Shown: positions 1-9,767, counted from the stretch's first letter. The stretch: 64,000 bases of DNA from Bradyrhizobium yuanmingense (GCF_900094575.1 NZ_FMAE01000002.1:310001-374000); one strand, 5' to 3'. A program made the numbers and translations. The notes: generated from the letters alone by a model not told the origin.

Positions 1-2125
1 ACGGTCCGTGCACGCGGCTGATGCGGCCGCCGCCCGCCATGTAGAGCATGTCGCCCTGGCCGAGCAGCTGCTCGGCGCCCATCTCGCCGAGAATGGTGCG
101 GCTGTCGATCTTGGACGTGACCTGGAAGGCGATACGGGTCGGGAAGTTCGCCTTGATGGTGCCGGTGATGACGTCGACCGACGGACGCTGCGTCGCCAGG
201 ATCACGTGCAGGCCGGCGGCGCGCGCCATCTGCGCCAGACGCTGCACCGCGCCTTCGATGTCCTTGCCGGCGACCATCATCAGGTCGGCCATTTCGTCGA
301 CGATGATGACGATGTAGGGCAGCGGATCGAGCGAGAGCTTCTCTTCCTCGTAGATCGCCTTGCCGGTCTCCTTGTCGAAGCCGGTATGCACCGTGCGCGT
401 CGGCTCCTCGCCCTTGGCCTTCAATTCGAGCAGGCGCGTGTTGTAACCGTCGATGTTGCGCACACCGAGCTTGGCCATGTTCTTGTAGCGCTCTTCCATC
501 TCGCGCACGGCCCATTTCAGCGCGACCACCGCCTTTTTCGGGTCGGTCACAACAGGCGTGAGCAGATGGGGAATGCCGTCATAGACGGAGAGCTCGAGCA
601 TCTTCGGATCGACCATGATCAGGCGGCATTGGTCCGGCCGCAGCCGGTAGACCAGGCTGAGGATCATGGTGTTGATCGCGACCGACTTGCCCGAGCCGGT
701 GGTGCCGGCGATCAGCATGTGCGGGGTGCGCGCGAGATCGATGATGACGGGGTCGCCGCCGATGGTCTTGCCGAGACAGAGCGGCAGCTTCGCCACCGTG
801 TCGGTCGCCTCCTTCGCCACCAGCAATTCGCGCAAATAGACTTTCTCGCGATGCGCGTTCGGCAGCTCGATGCCGATCGCGTTGCGGCCGGGCACGACGG
901 CGACGCGTGCCGACAGCGCGCTCATCGAGCGGGCGATGTCGTCGGCAAGGCCGATCACGCGCGATGACTTGATGCCGGGCGCCGGCTCCAGCTCGTACAG
1001 CGTGACCACCGGACCCGGATTGGCCTTCACGATCTCGCCGCGCACGCCGAAATCCTGCAGCACGCCTTCGAGCGAACGGGAATTGTTCTCCAGCTCGGCC
1101 TTGCTGAGCGGCTGGCGATCGCCGGCCTTCGGTGCGGCCAGCATGGAGACGGACGGGAGGTCGAACTTGTCGGAGGATTTCTTGGAAGCGGGCTTCGGCG
1201 CGGCTTTCTTCTTCGGGGCGCGCGCGGCGGGCTCCTCCTCTTCCTCCTCCTCGTCCTCCAATTCGTCTTCGTGCTCGTCCTCGTAGTCCTCGTCTTGAGA
1301 CTGCGGCGAGATCGACGGCGCCGAGCGGCCGCCGCCGAGATTCGGCTCCTGCCGGCTGAACTGGGCGGCCTTGGTCTTCGGTCCGCTCGAGACCAGCGAG
1401 CGGTAGGCGGCACCACACAGCCAGATCAGCCGCGCCTTGGTGCTCATCAATGCATGGAACAGCCAGCCCAGCGAGACCGAACCCCGATCGCTCTCCTCGT
1501 CTTCGTCGAGCGGCTTGTCGTCATCGGCGACCTCAGCGATCTCGTCGTCTTGCTCGCGCGCGCCGAGGCCGCAGGCGATCAGGAAGGTCGCTGTCATCGC
1601 GGCGAACAGGATCGTGCCCAGCACGATGCGATAGATCGTACCGGCCGGCCCGAAGATCACCGCGGGCGCGCGCACCAGCGCATCGCCGACCACGCCGCCG
1701 AGGCCGGTCGGCAGCGGCCAGGCCCCGCCATGCTGAAAGCAACTGACGAAGCCTGCCGCGATCACCGTGCAGAGAATCCAGGAGCCGAGCCGCAGCGCCT
1801 CGCGGTCGAACGGCCGATGCGTCATCATACGCCAGCCCCAGACCGCAACGGTCAGGACCAGCATGATCGCGCCGAGCCCCAGGATCTGCATGGCGAGATC
1901 GGCGCCGATCGCGCCGGCATAGCCGAGGATGTTGCGGATCGGCCGCGAGGTCGCGTGGCTGAGACTGGGATCCTGCACCGACCACGTCATCAGCGCCGCC
2001 GCGGCGATGCCCGCCAGCGCGATCAGGCCGAGGCCGGCGAGCTCGCGCATGCGCCGCGCCAGCCCCTCGCGGATCGAGGGCGGCAGATGGCCGACCAGAG
2101 GAATGACGCGTTCGATTGCCGACAT
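1..2125 (-). CDS. ftsK: DNA translocase FtsK (3' end beyond window)
   Basis: Septum-anchored ATPase that pumps chromosomal DNA during division. About 708 residues are visible; the C-terminal gamma domain lies off the left edge. The N-terminus (about residues 1-200) carries four or so hydrophobic membrane segments. A very acidic Asp/Glu-rich linker followed by Lys/Ala/Pro-rich sequence sits around residues 275-330. The motor domain then shows Walker A (GTTGSGKSV, about residue 474) and Walker B (IVDEMADL, about residue 605), plus the [14 protein letters not shown] segment. I start at ATG 2125; a GTG two codons upstream (2131) is possible. The gene begins 15 nt after the stop of the aminotransferase on the same strand, suggesting co-transcription. 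High confidence from motifs and domain order. Confidence 0.95.
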   Translation of the reverse strand, partial: MSAIERVIPLVGHLPPSIREGLARRMRELAGLGLIALAGIAAAALMTWSVQDPSLSHATSRPIRNILGYAGAIGADLAMQILGLGAIMLVLTVAVWGWRMMTHRPFDREALRLGSWILCTVIAAGFVSCFQHGGAWPLPTGLGGVVGDALVRAPAVIFGPAGTIYRIVLGTILFAAMTATFLIACGLGAREQDDEIAEVADDDKPLDEDEESDRGSVSLGWLFHALMSTKARLIWLCGAAYRSLVSSGPKTKAAQFSRQEPNLGGGRSAPSISPQSQDEDYEDEHEDELEDEEEEEEEPAARAPKKKAAPKPASKKSSDKFDLPSVSMLAAPKAGDRQPLSKAELENNSRSLEGVLQDFGVRGEIVKANPGPVVTLYELEPAPGIKSSRVIGLADDIARSMSALSARVAVVPGRNAIGIELPNAHREKVYLRELLVAKEATDTVAKLPLCLGKTIGGDPVIIDLARTPHMLIAGTTGSGKSVAINTMILSLVYRLRPDQCRLIMVDPKMLELSVYDGIPHLLTPVVTDPKKAVVALKWAVREMEERYKNMAKLGVRNIDGYNTRLLELKAKGEEPTRTVHTGFDKETGKAIYEEEKLSLDPLPYIVIIVDEMADLMMVAGKDIEGAVQRLAQMARAAGLHVILATQRPSVDVITGTIKANFPTRIAFQVTSKIDSRTILGEMGAEQLLGQGDMLYMAGGGRISRVHGP

Positions 2126-2140
2126 GCTCACGGGCCCCGC

Positions 2141-3355
2141 CTAACCCAGAGTCTCGACCAGCCGGTGCAGCGCCTGCGCCGTGGTCTCGCCGTCCTGCAC
2201 CAGTGCGAGGCGGATATAGCCTGCGCCGGGATTGAATCCGTCAGGCTGCTGTCGCGCCAGGAAGCTGCCGGGCACCACGCGCACGCCGGCTTCCTTGAAC
2301 AGCTTGAGCGTCACCGACACGTCGTCGCCGATCTCGGAGGTGTTGAGCCAGACGCAGAAGCCGGCATCGGGGCGGCGATAGCCGTAACGATTGCCGATGA
2401 TCTGGTCGGCGAGGTCGAACTTGATCCGGTACAGCCGCCGATTCTCCTCGACATGCGCCTCGTCGCCATAGGCGACCGTCGCGACATGCTGCAGCGGCAC
2501 CGGCACCTGGGGCGCGGCGATGTAGCGCAGCTCGAGGAACATGCCGATGAACCTCTTGTCGCCGGCGGCAAAGCCGACGCGCAGGCCCGGCAGGTTGGAG
2601 CGCTTCGACAGTGACTGGAACGCGACCACGCGCGTGAAGTCGGGGCCGGCGCATTCCAGCGCGCTGCCGGGTGCCTCGCGGGTGTAGATCTCGGAATAGC
2701 ACTCGTCGCTGAGGATCACGAAGCCATAGCGATCGGCGAGCTGCTTCAATCGCTTGAAATAGCCGGGCCTCGCGACCGAGCCCTGCGGATTGGCGGGCGA
2801 AGCCAGGTAGAACGCCACCGTGCGCGCCAGCGTCGCCTCATTGATGGCGTCGAGATCGGGCAGGAAGCCGTTCTCGACCGTGGTCGGCAGATGGACCGGC
2901 TCGCAAGCGGCCGCAAGCGCGCCCGCGCCGTAGACCGGATAGAACGGGTTCGGCATCAGGATCGCGGGCTTGCCCGGACGCGGGCCGACATAGCGCGCGG
3001 CCGCGATCGCGGCGAGGAACAGCCCCTCGCGGCTGCCATTGAGGACGAGAATCTCGCTCTCGGGATCGAGCGGCCGCGGCAGCTTGAACCGCGTCGACAG
3101 CCAGGCCCCGGCGGCGTTGCGGAACGGGTCGGTGCCCTTGTTGGCGGGGTAACGGCCGAAATCGGCGATGTGCTTGGCCAGCACCGGGCCGACAAAGTCG
3201 GGTACGGGATGCTGGGGCTCGCCGACCGCAAGCGAAATCAAGGGCTTGCCCGGCTGATGCGGGGCCAGCAGCTCGTTCAGCCGGACGAAGGGCGAGCGTT
3301 CGGAATCGGAGCCATTACCGCCCTGCGGCGCACGGGATGAAGCGGTCAGAGCCAT
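2141..3355 (-). CDS. Class I/II PLP-dependent aminotransferase (DapC-like)
   Basis: Fold-type I aminotransferase of about 404 residues. The PLP-lysine motif SLSKRSNLPGLRVGF is intact, as are a SPANPQGS loop and the SDECYSEIY strand that contacts the cofactor. Alphaproteobacterial relatives of this type are often called N-succinyldiaminopimelate aminotransferase (DapC), which would place it in lysine and peptidoglycan precursor synthesis. I infer that from similarity only and cannot exclude another amino-acid substrate. ATG 3355 is preferred; an in-frame TTG at 3397 would add 14 residues of low-complexity sequence. It lies directly upstream of ftsK with 15 nt between stop and ATG. Confidence 0.85.
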   Translation of the reverse strand: MALTASSRAPQGGNGSDSERSPFVRLNELLAPHQPGKPLISLAVGEPQHPVPDFVGPVLAKHIADFGRYPANKGTDPFRNAAGAWLSTRFKLPRPLDPESEILVLNGSREGLFLAAIAAARYVGPRPGKPAILMPNPFYPVYGAGALAAACEPVHLPTTVENGFLPDLDAINEATLARTVAFYLASPANPQGSVARPGYFKRLKQLADRYGFVILSDECYSEIYTREAPGSALECAGPDFTRVVAFQSLSKRSNLPGLRVGFAAGDKRFIGMFLELRYIAAPQVPVPLQHVATVAYGDEAHVEENRRLYRIKFDLADQIIGNRYGYRRPDAGFCVWLNTSEIGDDVSVTLKLFKEAGVRVVPGSFLARQQPDGFNPGAGYIRLALVQDGETTAQALHRLVETLG

Positions 3356-3680
3356 TCGTTGGGCGCCAGTACTCTTGGAACGGCCGGTCGCTACCAAAGG
3401 CGCCGGCGGGAAGCGGTTCAGTTCACCATAGATAGGGCGAGGTTAAGACGCGATTAACCATCGGCCGCCGCCCGCGTCCAGAGCGGGAATAATGGGGCCG
3501 GAGACAGCGGCGTGCATGGACGGTCCCCCCTCCCCCGGAGGCGCCTGCAGGCGGAGCGATCAAAAGAAAGGGGCTCCAGCTTGCGCTGGAGCCCCTCAAC
3601 GGTCAGGGCATTGCCGGGTATGTGCCCGAACCGTAGTTGTGGACGCGGTCCCCGAAGAGACCGCGCCCGGGAGGAGAGGG
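3356..3680. other. Intergenic region between aminotransferase and amtB
   Basis: This 325-base stretch separates the 5' end of the aminotransferase from the 3' end of the left amtB. It holds the amtB terminator (3567-3597) and presumably the promoter for the aminotransferase-ftsK unit. I see no convincing ORF; the reading frames present are short and compositionally unlike the neighbours. Confidence 0.5.
3561..3597 (-). terminator. Rho-independent terminator of the left glnK-amtB unit
   Basis: An 11-bp perfect stem (GGGGCTCCAGC with its complement, 3570-3580 and 3585-3595) has a 4-nt loop. On the minus strand it is followed by a T-rich tract (TTTCTTTTG). It lies about 85 nt past the amtB stop codon, so it fits as the terminator of the leftward ammonium operon. 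Confidence 0.8.
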
Positions 3681-5129
3681 TCACATGTTGTAGGCGCGCT
3701 CGGTGTGCTCGGTGATGTCGAGGCCTTCACGCTCGCTCTCGACATTGGCGCGGAGGCCGACGATCACATCGACAACCTTGAAGAGGATCGCCGAGCCGAC
3801 GCCCGACCACACCAGCGTGGTGCAGACGGCCTTGATCTGGGCGAGCATCTGCGTGGCGAAGTCGTAATCGGCGACCTTCGGCGGGATCGCCGAATAGTCG
3901 ATGATGCCGGCGCCGCCGAGCGCGGGGTTGACCAGAATGCCGGTGCCGATGGCGCCGACGATGCCGCCGATGCAGTGCACGCCGAACACGTCGAGGGAGT
4001 CATCGTAGCCGAGCGCGTTCTTCACCACGGTGCAGAAGAACAGGCAGACCACGCCGACGACGAGGCCGAGGACGATCGCTCCCATGACGCCGGAGAAGCC
4101 GGCGGCGGGCGTGACGGCCACGAGGCCCGCGACGGCGCCTGAGATCACGCCGAGCACGGAGGGATGACCCTTGATGATCCACTCCGCGAACATCCACGAC
4201 AGCGCGGCGGCTGCGGTGGCGACGAAGGAGTTGGTCATGGCGAGCGCAGCGCCGCCGCTGGCCTCGAGATTGGAGCCGGCATTGAAGCCGAACCAGCCGA
4301 CCCAGAGCAGCGAGGCGCCGATCATCGACATGGTCAGCGAGTGCGGGGCCATCAGCTCCTTGCCGTAGCCGACGCGCTTGCCGATCAGGAGAGCGCCGAC
4401 GAGGCCCGCGATACCGGCGTTGATGTGCACCACGGTGCCGCCCGCGAAGTCGATCGCGCCCATCTTGAAGATCCAGCCGGCATCGGCGTTGAGCTCGTCG
4501 AGCTTGGCCTGGGCCGCGGTCTTCGCCGCCGCGTCAGTAGCGGCAGCCAACGCTTTGGCCGCATCCTGGATCAGGTCCGGACCCTGCCAGTACCAGACCA
4601 TGTGCGCGATCGGGAAATAGACCAGCGTCACCCAGAGCGGAACGAACAGCGCGATCGCCGCGAACTTCATGCGCTCGGCGAAGGCGCCGACGATGAGAGC
4701 GGGCGTGATCGCCGCGAAGGTCATCTGGAAGCAGACGTAAATCAGCTCCGAGATGTTGGCGTCGACCGAGAAGGTCGCGGCCTTCGTGTCGGTGGTGACG
4801 CCCATCATGAAGGCCTTGGAGAAGCCGCCGATGAAGTCGGAGCCGCCGGTGAAGGTGAGGCTGTAGCCGTATACGGCCCAGATCACGCAGACGACGCAGA
4901 CGGTGTAGAACACCTGCATCAGGACCGAGAGCATGTTCTTGGAACGAACCAGACCGCCGTAGAACAGCGCGAGGCCGGGGATCGTCATCAACAGCACCAG
5001 CACTGTCGATGTCAGCATCCAGGCGTTGTCTCCCTTGTTGACCGTTGGCTCGGCGTAGGCTGCGGTCGCAGCGAACAGGCCGACTGCGAGAGCCGCCAGT
5101 CCCGCGCCATAGGGACGCTTGAACGTCAT
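3681..5129 (-). CDS. amtB: Ammonium transporter AmtB (left copy)
   Basis: Inner-membrane ammonium channel, 482 residues. An N-terminal signal-like segment ends near AAYA-EPTV, and about eleven membrane helices follow. Amt signatures are clear: the DNAWMLTSTVLVLLMTIPG first helix, GALIDFAGG-type motif (GAIDFAGGTVVHINAG), and the DDSLDVFGVHCIGG segment with the pore His. Compared with the right copy it has an insertion rich in Ala/Asp/Lys between helices (about residues 225-255). ATG 5129 is chosen because AGGAG lies 8 nt upstream; the longer frame overlaps glnK. It follows glnK by 37 nt, the usual glnK-amtB pairing in which GlnK gates the channel. Confidence 0.95.
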   Translation of the reverse strand: MTFKRPYGAGLAALAVGLFAATAAYAEPTVNKGDNAWMLTSTVLVLLMTIPGLALFYGGLVRSKNMLSVLMQVFYTVCVVCVIWAVYGYSLTFTGGSDFIGGFSKAFMMGVTTDTKAATFSVDANISELIYVCFQMTFAAITPALIVGAFAERMKFAAIALFVPLWVTLVYFPIAHMVWYWQGPDLIQDAAKALAAATDAAAKTAAQAKLDELNADAGWIFKMGAIDFAGGTVVHINAGIAGLVGALLIGKRVGYGKELMAPHSLTMSMIGASLLWVGWFGFNAGSNLEASGGAALAMTNSFVATAAAALSWMFAEWIIKGHPSVLGVISGAVAGLVAVTPAAGFSGVMGAIVLGLVVGVVCLFFCTVVKNALGYDDSLDVFGVHCIGGIVGAIGTGILVNPALGGAGIIDYSAIPPKVADYDFATQMLAQIKAVCTTLVWSGVGSAILFKVVDVIVGLRANVESEREGLDITEHTERAYNM

Positions 5130-5166
5130 ATTGTTTACTCCTGCTTGGATAAGGTTGAGCGCGAAA

Positions 5167-5505
5167 TCAGAGGGCCGCGGCATCGGCCTCGCCGGTGCGG
5201 ATACGCACCGCGTGGTCGAGGTTGATGACGAAGATCTTGCCGTCGCCGATCTGTCCGGTTTTCGCCGCGGACGTGATGGCATCGATGGTCTTGTCGACCT
5301 GGTCGGAGGCGACAGCGACCTCGATCTTGATCTTGGGCAGGAAGCTCACGGCATATTCGGCGCCGCGATAGATTTCCGTATGGCCCTTCTGGCGGCCATA
5401 CCCCTTGACTTCCGTCACCGTGAGACCGTGAACGCCGATGGCGGTCAGGGCGTCACGGACTTCTTCAAGCTTGAATGGCTTGATGATCGCCATAACAATT
5501 TTCAT
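5167..5505 (-). CDS. glnK: PII nitrogen regulatory protein GlnK (left copy)
   Basis: PII signalling trimer subunit, 112 residues, the standard family length. The T-loop [20 protein letters not shown] carries Tyr51, the uridylylation site, and the C-terminal DGKIFVINLDHAVRIRTGE segment matches the B/C loop ATP and 2-oxoglutarate site. ATG 5505 is chosen over an upstream in-frame start because the protein then begins with the canonical [16 protein letters not shown], with an AGGA ribosome-binding site. It is the first gene of the left glnK-amtB unit, about 105 nt downstream of an RpoN-like promoter. It is very similar to the right copy, so a local duplication is likely. Confidence 0.96.
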   Translation of the reverse strand: MKIVMAIIKPFKLEEVRDALTAIGVHGLTVTEVKGYGRQKGHTEIYRGAEYAVSFLPKIKIEVAVASDQVDKTIDAITSAAKTGQIGDGKIFVINLDHAVRIRTGEADAAAL

Positions 5506-5609
5506 GGGTCCTATCCCCGCTTGGGCCCGGTCCGGACGTGGCCGGGCGTTCTCGACTGGTTCGCCACGAGGGAGAAGTTTCACTACGCGGGCACAGCCGG
5601 ACCCCTAGA

Positions 5610-5625
5610 ATCAAATGCCGTGCCA
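5610..5625 (-). promoter_or_regulatory. Putative RpoN (sigma-54) promoter for left glnK-amtB
   Basis: On the minus strand the sequence reads TGGCACGGCATTTGAT. The -24 element TGGCAC is perfect and the spacing of 5 is right. The -12 element TTGAT has one mismatch to TTGC(A/T). It lies about 105 nt before the glnK ATG and is oriented toward it. RpoN/NtrC control of glnK-amtB is well established in proteobacteria; its use here is inferred. Confidence 0.5.
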
Positions 5626-5755
5626 GATCAGGCGGATTGCCTAACGGACTATGAAGACGGGGGTTTTCGCCTTTGGCGGGTGTTGCGATGCAGTGCGCTA
5701 TTACGTCGCGCTCAAAACGTGGTCACACCTGCTGAAAATAAGGGCAAGACAGGCT

Positions 5756-5783
5756 CCCGACACAATGTTGCTCACGTGTCGGG
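5756..5783 (-). terminator. Stem-loop downstream of right amtB
   Basis: An 8-bp perfect inverted repeat (CCCGACAC / GTGTCGGG) with a 12-nt loop lies about 30 nt after the amtB stop. There is no T-tract, so it may be a weak or Rho-assisted terminator or an mRNA-stabilising hairpin. Confidence 0.35.
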
Positions 5784-5814
5784 CAACGAGGCGGTATTTA
5801 CGTAGCGTCGGCGC

Positions 5815-7116
5815 CTATTGCAGGGCTTCACCGTGCTGCGAAATATCCAGACCCTCCAGCTCGTGCTCACGGGATACGCGCAAGGGCACGAACAGGCCGA
5901 CCAGCTTGAGCAGGATGAAGCTGACGCCCGCCGACCAGACGAAGGTCACGGCGACCCCATAGAACTGGATCAGGAGCTGCTGCGGATTGCCCTCCAGCAG
6001 GCCGGCGGTGCCGCCGATGGCGCTGGTGGCGAACACGCCGCCGAGCAGGGTGCCGGTCAGGCCGCCGATGCCGTGGACGCCGAAGACGTCGAGCGAATCG
6101 TCGTAGTCGAAGCGGTGCTTCAGCCAGGTACAGGCCCAGTAGCAGAGTGCACCGGCAATGATGCCGATGACGATGCCGTGCCATGGCGCGACGAAGCCCG
6201 AGGCCGGCGTGATGGTGCCGAGACCTGCGACCGCGCCGGAGATCATGCCGAGCACCGAGGGCTTGCGCCGCGTCGCCCATTCGATCGCGCCCCAGGTCAG
6301 CGCGCCCGCGCAGGCGGCCAGATGGGTCGCGATGATCGCCATCACCGCGCGTGAGTTCGCTCCGAGTGCCGAGCCGCCGTTGAAGCCGAACCAGCCGACC
6401 CACAACAGGCCGGTGCCCATCACTGCGAGCGACAGATCGAACGGCGAGAGATTCTCGGTGCCGTAGCCGTGACGGCGTCCCATCACCTTGGCTGCAACGA
6501 GGCCGCCGGTGCCGGCCGACAGATGCACGACGAGACCGCCGGCGAAATCGAGCACGCCCATGCTGGCGAGGAAGCCGCCGCCCCACACCCAATGCGCCAG
6601 CGGAATGTAGACGAAGATGAACCAGGCGACCGAGAACAGGAGATAGGCGGAGAACCGCATGCGGTCGGCGACCGAGCCGGCGACCAGCGCCACCGTGATG
6701 ATGGCAAACGTCATCTGGTACAGCATGAACAGCGATTCCGGGATCGTCTTCGCCGCCGGGTTGACGCTGTCCATGGTCATGCCGGCGAGAAACCAGCGAT
6801 CGAGCGTGCCGATCCAGGGGCCGTCGCCGACGAAGCACAGCGAGTAGCCGAACGCCACCCAGAGAATGGAGATCAGCGTTACCGCGGCCAGGCTCTGCGC
6901 CATGGTGGCGAGCACGTTCTTCTTGCGCACCATGCCGGAGTAGAACAGCGCAAGCCCCGGGATCGTCATCATCAGCACCAGCGCTGTCGCGACGATCATC
7001 CAGGCGGTGTCGGCGGTGCTGATCTCGTTGGCCGCCGCGTGCGCCGGCGAAGCCATGGCGGACACAAATCCGATTGGCGCAGCCATTGCAGCTGCGCGGC
7101 GCGACAATCCCGCCAT
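5815..7116 (-). CDS. amtB: Ammonium transporter AmtB (right copy)
   Basis: Second ammonium channel, 433 residues, about eleven membrane helices after an N-terminal signal-like segment ending near PAHA. Signatures include DTAWMIVATALVLMMTIPG, GVLDFAGGLVVHLSAG and DDSLDVFGVHGIGG. It is shorter than and clearly diverged from the left copy, while the two GlnK proteins stay close, so the two channels may differ in role. ATG 7116 has a strong GGGGGG ribosome-binding site. It follows its own glnK by 74 nt on the same strand. Confidence 0.95.
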   Translation of the reverse strand: MAGLSRRAAAMAAPIGFVSAMASPAHAAANEISTADTAWMIVATALVLMMTIPGLALFYSGMVRKKNVLATMAQSLAAVTLISILWVAFGYSLCFVGDGPWIGTLDRWFLAGMTMDSVNPAAKTIPESLFMLYQMTFAIITVALVAGSVADRMRFSAYLLFSVAWFIFVYIPLAHWVWGGGFLASMGVLDFAGGLVVHLSAGTGGLVAAKVMGRRHGYGTENLSPFDLSLAVMGTGLLWVGWFGFNGGSALGANSRAVMAIIATHLAACAGALTWGAIEWATRRKPSVLGMISGAVAGLGTITPASGFVAPWHGIVIGIIAGALCYWACTWLKHRFDYDDSLDVFGVHGIGGLTGTLLGGVFATSAIGGTAGLLEGNPQQLLIQFYGVAVTFVWSAGVSFILLKLVGLFVPLRVSREHELEGLDISQHGEALQ

Positions 7117-7190
7117 ATCGTTCCCCCCGGCATCAATTGGCGTCGCACGCTGTGGCGTCGTTGCCCGGTGCGATCGAAGAATAATTTGTG

Positions 7191-7580
<390 letters not shown>

Positions 7581-7789
7581 TCAATCTGGCATCTTTCCGG
7601 GCAAATGGCACAAAAAAGTTGCAGATTGAAGCGGAAAAACGTTTGGCCAAGGGCGGTCATGTGAACGGCCGCCTCTGTACAGGGCAGCTGTTCATCATTC
7701 ACAATGCATTTTTGGCATGGATGCGGTGAACCCAGGCGTGAACCGAAGCGTCCCGGCCGGTACATACGTAAGTTCGAGGGGGACGTTCC

Positions 7790-8668
7790 ATGGCGAGTTG
7801 GTTCTACGCATCCGAGGGTAAGCAGCAGGGGCCCTTTCCGGAAGGGCAATTCCGCGACCTCGTTGCCCAGGGCGTCGTGCGTCCGGACACCTTGGTCTGG
7901 ACCGAGGGCATGGCCGGCTGGCAGAAGGCCGCCGAAATTTCCGGCCTGATCGGCGGCGGTGCGCCGCCGATGGTCCCGACGGGCGGAAGTGGCTATGGCG
8001 GCGCTGCCGGCCATGCAAGCGGTGGATCGCTCTCGGTCGATTTCAGCATCCTTGAATTCACCTGGCGCAGCATCGTCCTGCTGATCGGAATGATCTTCGT
8101 CATCCCGGCGCCCTGGGCCTTCGTCTGGTACACCAGATGGATCGTCTCCTGCGTGAACGTCCCCGGGCGGCCGAACCTCAGCTTCACCGGCAATGCGATG
8201 ACGTTGGTGCCGTGGTATTTCGGCTTCATCGTTCTCGCCATCGCGCTTGGCTTCGTCGGCAGCGAGATATTGAGCAACCTGCTGTTCATCGTGCAGATCG
8301 TGCTCTACTGGCTGCTGATCAAATGGATGGTCGCGAACCTCGCCTCCAACGGGCAGCCGCTGGGCCTCAGCTTCACCGGTTCGGTCTGGGCCTATATCGG
8401 CTGGAATCTGCTGTTCGCGATTTCCATCATCACCATCATCGGCTGGGCCTGGGTGGCCGCGGCTCAGATGCGCTGGTTCTGCCGCAACGTCGAGGGCACC
8501 CGGCGCGAGATCGTCTTCAAGGGCAGCGGCCTCGATATCCTCTGGCGCGGCATCGTGGCCGCCATCCTGATGTGCTTCATCATCCCGATCCCGTGGGTGT
8601 ACCGCTGGATCATGAACTGGTTCGCCTCGCAGACCGAGCTCGCGCCGCGCGGCTCGCTCGGGGCATGA
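7790..8668 (+). CDS. GYF_2-domain (DUF4339) multi-pass membrane protein
   Basis: Protein of 292 residues. The first 50 residues form a GYF_2/DUF4339-like module (WFYASEGKQQGPFPEGQF...VWTEGMAGWQKAAE). A Gly/Ala/Pro-rich linker follows to about residue 75, then roughly six hydrophobic segments with repeated WxxW-type aromatic clusters resembling DUF898-type membrane proteins. The function is unknown. GYF-like domains usually bind peptides, so a scaffold or sensor role is a guess. It stands alone, divergent from the right glnK and convergent with tesB. Confidence 0.8.
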   Translation: MASWFYASEGKQQGPFPEGQFRDLVAQGVVRPDTLVWTEGMAGWQKAAEISGLIGGGAPPMVPTGGSGYGGAAGHASGGSLSVDFSILEFTWRSIVLLIGMIFVIPAPWAFVWYTRWIVSCVNVPGRPNLSFTGNAMTLVPWYFGFIVLAIALGFVGSEILSNLLFIVQIVLYWLLIKWMVANLASNGQPLGLSFTGSVWAYIGWNLLFAISIITIIGWAWVAAAQMRWFCRNVEGTRREIVFKGSGLDILWRGIVAAILMCFIIPIPWVYRWIMNWFASQTELAPRGSLGA

Positions 8669-8674
8669 TCTGAA

Positions 8675-8697
8675 CGCTTCAGGCGCTGCTTGAAGCG
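8675..8697. terminator. Small hairpin between convergent genes
   Basis: A 7-bp inverted repeat CGCTTCA / TGAAGCG with a 9-nt loop sits in the 30 bases between the convergent GYF gene and tesB. It lacks a clear T-tract, so a terminator role is only suggested by position. Confidence 0.3.
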
Positions 8698-8698
8698 A

Positions 8699-9562
8699 TC
8701 AGGCCTTCCGTTCGCGCACCGAGCCTTCCTGCGCGACGGAGGCGACCAGCGTGCCGTCCGGCTTGAAGATCGAGCCGCGGGTCAGCCCCCGGCCCGATTG
8801 CGCGCTCGGCGAATCCTGCGCGTAGAGCAGCCATTCGTCGGCGCGGAACGGGCGATGGAACCACATCGCGTGGTCGAGACTCGCCGGCATCATGCGCTTG
8901 TCGAACAGCGTGCGGCCATAGCGCGCCATGATCGCATCGAGCAGCGAGAAGTCCGAGGCGTAAGCGAGCGCGCACATGTGCAGCGCCGGATCGTCGGGCA
9001 GCTTGGCGGCGGTCTTGATCCAGACGTGGATGCGGCCGTCGTCGATCTTCTGGCCGAAATAACGGCCGAGCTCGACCGGGCGCAGCTCGATCGGCCGATC
9101 GGATTCGTAGTAGCGGCGGATGAAGTCCGGCATCTCCTTGAACATCGGCTGCTTCGCCACCTCCTCCGCCGTGAGCTTTTCCGGCGGCGGCACGTCCGGC
9201 ATCTTGTCCTGGTGGTCGAACGCAGTCTCCTCCTCGGCGTGGAACGACACCATGATCGAGAAGATCGCGTTGCCGTGCTGGATCGCGGTGACGCGGCGGG
9301 TCGAGTAGCTTTTGCCGTCGCGCAGGCGCTCGACCTGATAGATGATCGGGATCTGCGGATCGCCCGGCAGGATGAAATAGCAATGCAGCGAATGCGGCAG
9401 CCGGCCCTCCACGGTGCGGCAGGCCGCGACCATCGCCTGCCCGATCACCTGGCCGCCGAACACCCGCTGCCAGCTCGTCTTCGGGCTGTTGCCGCGGAAC
9501 AGGTTCACCTCGAGCTGCTCGAGGTCGAGGATCCCGATGAGGTCGATCAGTCCTTTGGACAT
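8699..9562 (-). CDS. tesB: Acyl-CoA thioesterase II
   Basis: Hydrolyses acyl-CoA to free acid and CoA. The protein has 287 residues, the normal TesB length, with a double hot-dog fold. The N-terminal NLFRGNSPKTSWQRVFGGQVIGQA segment and the C-terminal ASLDHAMWFHRPFRADEWLLY segment are typical of the family. ATG 9562 is chosen because it gives the canonical start; a long in-frame extension to 10171 overlaps the divergent hydroxylase gene and a dispersed repeat. The gene is monocistronic by layout. Confidence 0.93.
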   Translation of the reverse strand: MSKGLIDLIGILDLEQLEVNLFRGNSPKTSWQRVFGGQVIGQAMVAACRTVEGRLPHSLHCYFILPGDPQIPIIYQVERLRDGKSYSTRRVTAIQHGNAIFSIMVSFHAEEETAFDHQDKMPDVPPPEKLTAEEVAKQPMFKEMPDFIRRYYESDRPIELRPVELGRYFGQKIDDGRIHVWIKTAAKLPDDPALHMCALAYASDFSLLDAIMARYGRTLFDKRMMPASLDHAMWFHRPFRADEWLLYAQDSPSAQSGRGLTRGSIFKPDGTLVASVAQEGSVRERKA

Positions 9563-9584
9563 GATGGTGCTTTCCAGTGATGCC

Positions 9585-9674
9585 TCATTCCGGGGCGCAC
9601 GCGGTGCGAACCCGAAAATCTCGAGCTGATAAACCTCCGGATTCCGGGTACGCGCGTTGCGCGCCCCGGAATGA
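9585..9674. repeat. Dispersed palindrome, TCATTCCGGGGCGC family
   Basis: Ends are inverted (TCATTCCGGGGCGC and GCGCCCCGGAATGA) around a diverged centre. Related copies occur at 21201-21296, 57627-57753 and, shortened, at 21944-21982. All are intergenic. Confidence 0.75.
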
Positions 9675-9675
9675 C

Positions 9676-9701
9676 GGAACGAAGGGCTAGCGGTCCTCGT
9701 T
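9676..9701 (+). promoter_or_regulatory. Putative EcfG-type promoter
   Basis: GGAAC, a 17-base spacer and CGTT match the alphaproteobacterial general-stress (EcfG) consensus exactly. It is intergenic, points toward the hydroxylase ATG 67 bases downstream, and abuts the end of a dispersed repeat. About one such match is expected by chance in a window this size, so confidence is limited. Confidence 0.4.
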
Positions 9702-9767
9702 TCACCGCACTGTTTCGCCCAGCTCAAGTCTGCTAGCAAGACCGAGAATTGTCCGGGAAGCTTTGGT

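Larger units (their letters stand above)
5506..5814. other. Intergenic region between the two glnK-amtB units
   Basis: This 309-base gap holds an RpoN-like promoter (5610-5625) for the left glnK and an 8-bp stem-loop (5756-5783) just past the end of the right amtB. Together these suggest the two glnK-amtB pairs are separate transcription units. No protein-coding frame here is convincing. I found no clean NtrC palindrome. Confidence 0.5.

Noticed and set aside
1271..2614. Plus-strand 447-residue open frame
   Set aside because: Antisense to ftsK and the aminotransferase, Arg/His-rich, no motifs; a high-GC shadow frame.
7606..7623. TGGCAC-N7-TTGC on the plus strand near right glnK
   Set aside because: Spacing is two bases too long for RpoN and the orientation is away from glnK.
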